This document shows, piece after piece, positions 6,296 to 7,456 of a stretch of 7,456 bases of DNA. Within the stretch, counting starts at the first letter, position 1. The number at the start of each line of letters is the position of its first letter. The DNA comes from an uncultured Alphaproteobacteria bacterium (lineage in GTDB: Bacteria; Pseudomonadota; Alphaproteobacteria; Rhizobiales; Aestuariivirgaceae). The DNA lies in the NCBI GenBank assembly GCA_937868035.1, contig CALMLK010000474.1:1-7456 (forward strand). The letters run 5' to 3'. Both the position numbers and the translations under genes were made by a program. The notes below the pieces were generated by a model. It was given only the letters and a program-made list of their open reading frames with translations, searched no databases and was not told the origin of the DNA.

Positions 6296-6302
6296 TCCTC
6301 CT
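6296..6302 (-). promoter_or_regulatory. Strong Shine-Dalgarno of the VOC gene
   Basis: The minus strand reads AGGAGGA, six bases before the ATG at 6289. It fixes the start of the VOC gene and is the best ribosome site in the window, so the VOC protein is translated independently of the upstream propeller gene. Confidence 0.85.
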
Positions 6303-6348
6303 CGGCCGCCGGAGCTTCAACGCCGAAGGCCCGTTTGCGGTTCCATCG

Positions 6349-7452
6349 TTACACCCAGCGCACCGCGTAAATCTGGGGAAGCGTGGAACTGACCAGCTTC
6401 CACGCCTCGCCACCGCTTTCGCTGACCCACAGGTTGCCCGTCGTCGACCCCATGGCGAGACGCTTGCCGCTGCCATCAATGGTGAGGCCGTGGCGGAAGA
6501 TCAGATCATAGGCATTCTTCTGCGGCAGGCCCTTGCTGAGGCTCTTGAACGTCCGTCCGCCATCCTGCGTGCGCGTGACCACCAGCGCACCGCCCACGGG
6601 AATTCGCTTTTCATCCTTGATGCCCGGCACGAACCACGCCGTATCAGGGTCTTCCGGATGGACTGCAACGCCAAAGCCGAATGAAGAGGGCTTGGCCTTC
6701 ACCTCGCGCCACGTCACGCCATCGTTGACCGACTTGAAGATGCCGGCGTGGTGCTGAACCCAGAAACACGACGGGTCTCCGGCACATTGCACCATCATGT
6801 GCGGGTCTTGCGTCTCGGGGTTGGCCACTTCTTCCGGCGGACCATCGCCAAAGCGCATGCCATGGGCCGACTGCGCCCAGGTCTCGCCACCATCCTTCGT
6901 GACCCACACGCCGCCGCACGAGACCGCAACGCGAACCGTATCGGGATCACGCGGATCAACGCAGATCGAGTGGATGCCCGGAATGTCCGCACCGCCGCCC
7001 AGCCACTTGTTGCGCGACGGGTGACGCCACAGGCTTTCCATCAACTCCCAGGTCTCGCCGCGGTCGCGCGAGCGAAAGAGGCCGCCCGGCAAGGTGCCGG
7101 CCCAGAGCGTGCCCTTCTGGTTCGGACCACCTGTCTCCATCGACCAGATCAGTTGCGTGGACCAGGTGACGGGCTTGCCCCAGCCATCAAGATCGACAAG
7201 TGTCTCCGGCTTCTTGGGATAGGCGGGTGTGGTGATTTCCTTCCAGCTTTTGCGGCCCTTGTCGCGGCGGTGCAGCTTGATGCCGAAATGCCCGTGGTTC
7301 AGCGCCGCATAGTCGGCCCCGTCACGGGGGTCGTGCAGGGTGAGGGTGACGTTGTCCCCGAGGAAATGGGCATCCCGCACCATCCATCCCCGGTTTCCCT
7401 TGGCCACATCGAACAAGCCCTTGCGGGTGGAAACCATGAGGGATGGTGCCAT
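6349..7452 (-). CDS. BNR/Asp-box beta-propeller protein (sialidase-fold, no proven enzyme)
   Basis: The visible product has 367 residues from the ATG at 7452-7450, only four bases from the window edge. The frame is open upstream, so an earlier start cannot be excluded. Repeated Asp-box motifs (S/T-x-D-x-G-x-T-W) recur about every 55 residues: SRDRGETW (128-135), TKDGGETW (185-192), SVNDGVTW (241-248), TQDGGRTF (295-302) and a degenerate SESGGEAW (344-351). A possible decayed copy lies near 63-70. These mark blade turns of a sialidase- or Vps10-like beta-propeller, and such proteins are often labelled exo-alpha-sialidase. The arginine triad and other catalytic residues of true sialidases are not evident to me. 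There is no signal peptide at this start, which points to a cytoplasmic location unless the true N-terminus lies outside the window. It heads a probable two-gene unit with the VOC gene. The role is unknown. Confidence 0.87.
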   Translation of the reverse strand: MAPSLMVSTRKGLFDVAKGNRGWMVRDAHFLGDNVTLTLHDPRDGADYAALNHGHFGIKLHRRDKGRKSWKEITTPAYPKKPETLVDLDGWGKPVTWSTQLIWSMETGGPNQKGTLWAGTLPGGLFRSRDRGETWELMESLWRHPSRNKWLGGGADIPGIHSICVDPRDPDTVRVAVSCGGVWVTKDGGETWAQSAHGMRFGDGPPEEVANPETQDPHMMVQCAGDPSCFWVQHHAGIFKSVNDGVTWREVKAKPSSFGFGVAVHPEDPDTAWFVPGIKDEKRIPVGGALVVTRTQDGGRTFKSLSKGLPQKNAYDLIFRHGLTIDGSGKRLAMGSTTGNLWVSESGGEAWKLVSSTLPQIYAVRWV

Positions 7453-7456
7453 TCTA

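Noticed and set aside
1..7456. CRISPR arrays, tRNA or rRNA genes, insertion sequences, phage or defence genes
   Set aside because: No regularly spaced direct repeats, tRNA-like cloverleaf, transposase or integrase motif was seen; coding is dense and of uniform composition.

Overview
The window is GC-rich chromosomal DNA from a Gram-negative bacterium, most likely an alphaproteobacterium of the Hyphomicrobiales type. That placement is inferred from base composition, gene density and the families present; no rRNA or marker gene fixes it. Nine protein genes fill almost the whole window, two of them touching the window edges. I see no tRNA, rRNA, CRISPR array, insertion sequence or phage gene.

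Left part (1-2613, minus strand): a metal-homeostasis operon read right to left. It holds a zinc-binding ABC substrate-binding protein (znuA), an exported DUF1007 protein with an EF-hand-like loop, and a NicO/RcnA-type nickel/cobalt-family membrane transporter that runs off the left edge. A perfect 9-3-9 palindrome closely resembling a Zur (zinc uptake regulator) operator lies 18 bases upstream of the znuA start codon and covers the likely -10 element. The group therefore looks like a zinc-starvation-induced module. No ZnuB permease or ZnuC ATPase is present here; divergently next to znuA there is a ccdA gene instead.

Middle (2762-5804): ccdA (thiol/disulfide electron transfer across the membrane) and a type II haloacid dehalogenase run rightward. 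They meet a leftward class I methyltransferase tail to tail, with overlapping stop codons. The methyltransferase is divergent, across 42 bases, from a choline/ethanolamine kinase-like phosphotransferase.

Right part (5807-7452, minus strand): a probable two-gene unit in which a BNR/Asp-box beta-propeller protein precedes a VOC-fold (PhnB-like) protein. The VOC gene ends 2 bases from the end of the kinase gene.

Most of the window is ordinary metabolic housekeeping. The part most worth a second look is the Zur-box-led znuA-DUF1007-NicO operon, where a ZnuA-type binding protein is coupled to a non-ABC metal transporter and an uncharacterised periplasmic protein.
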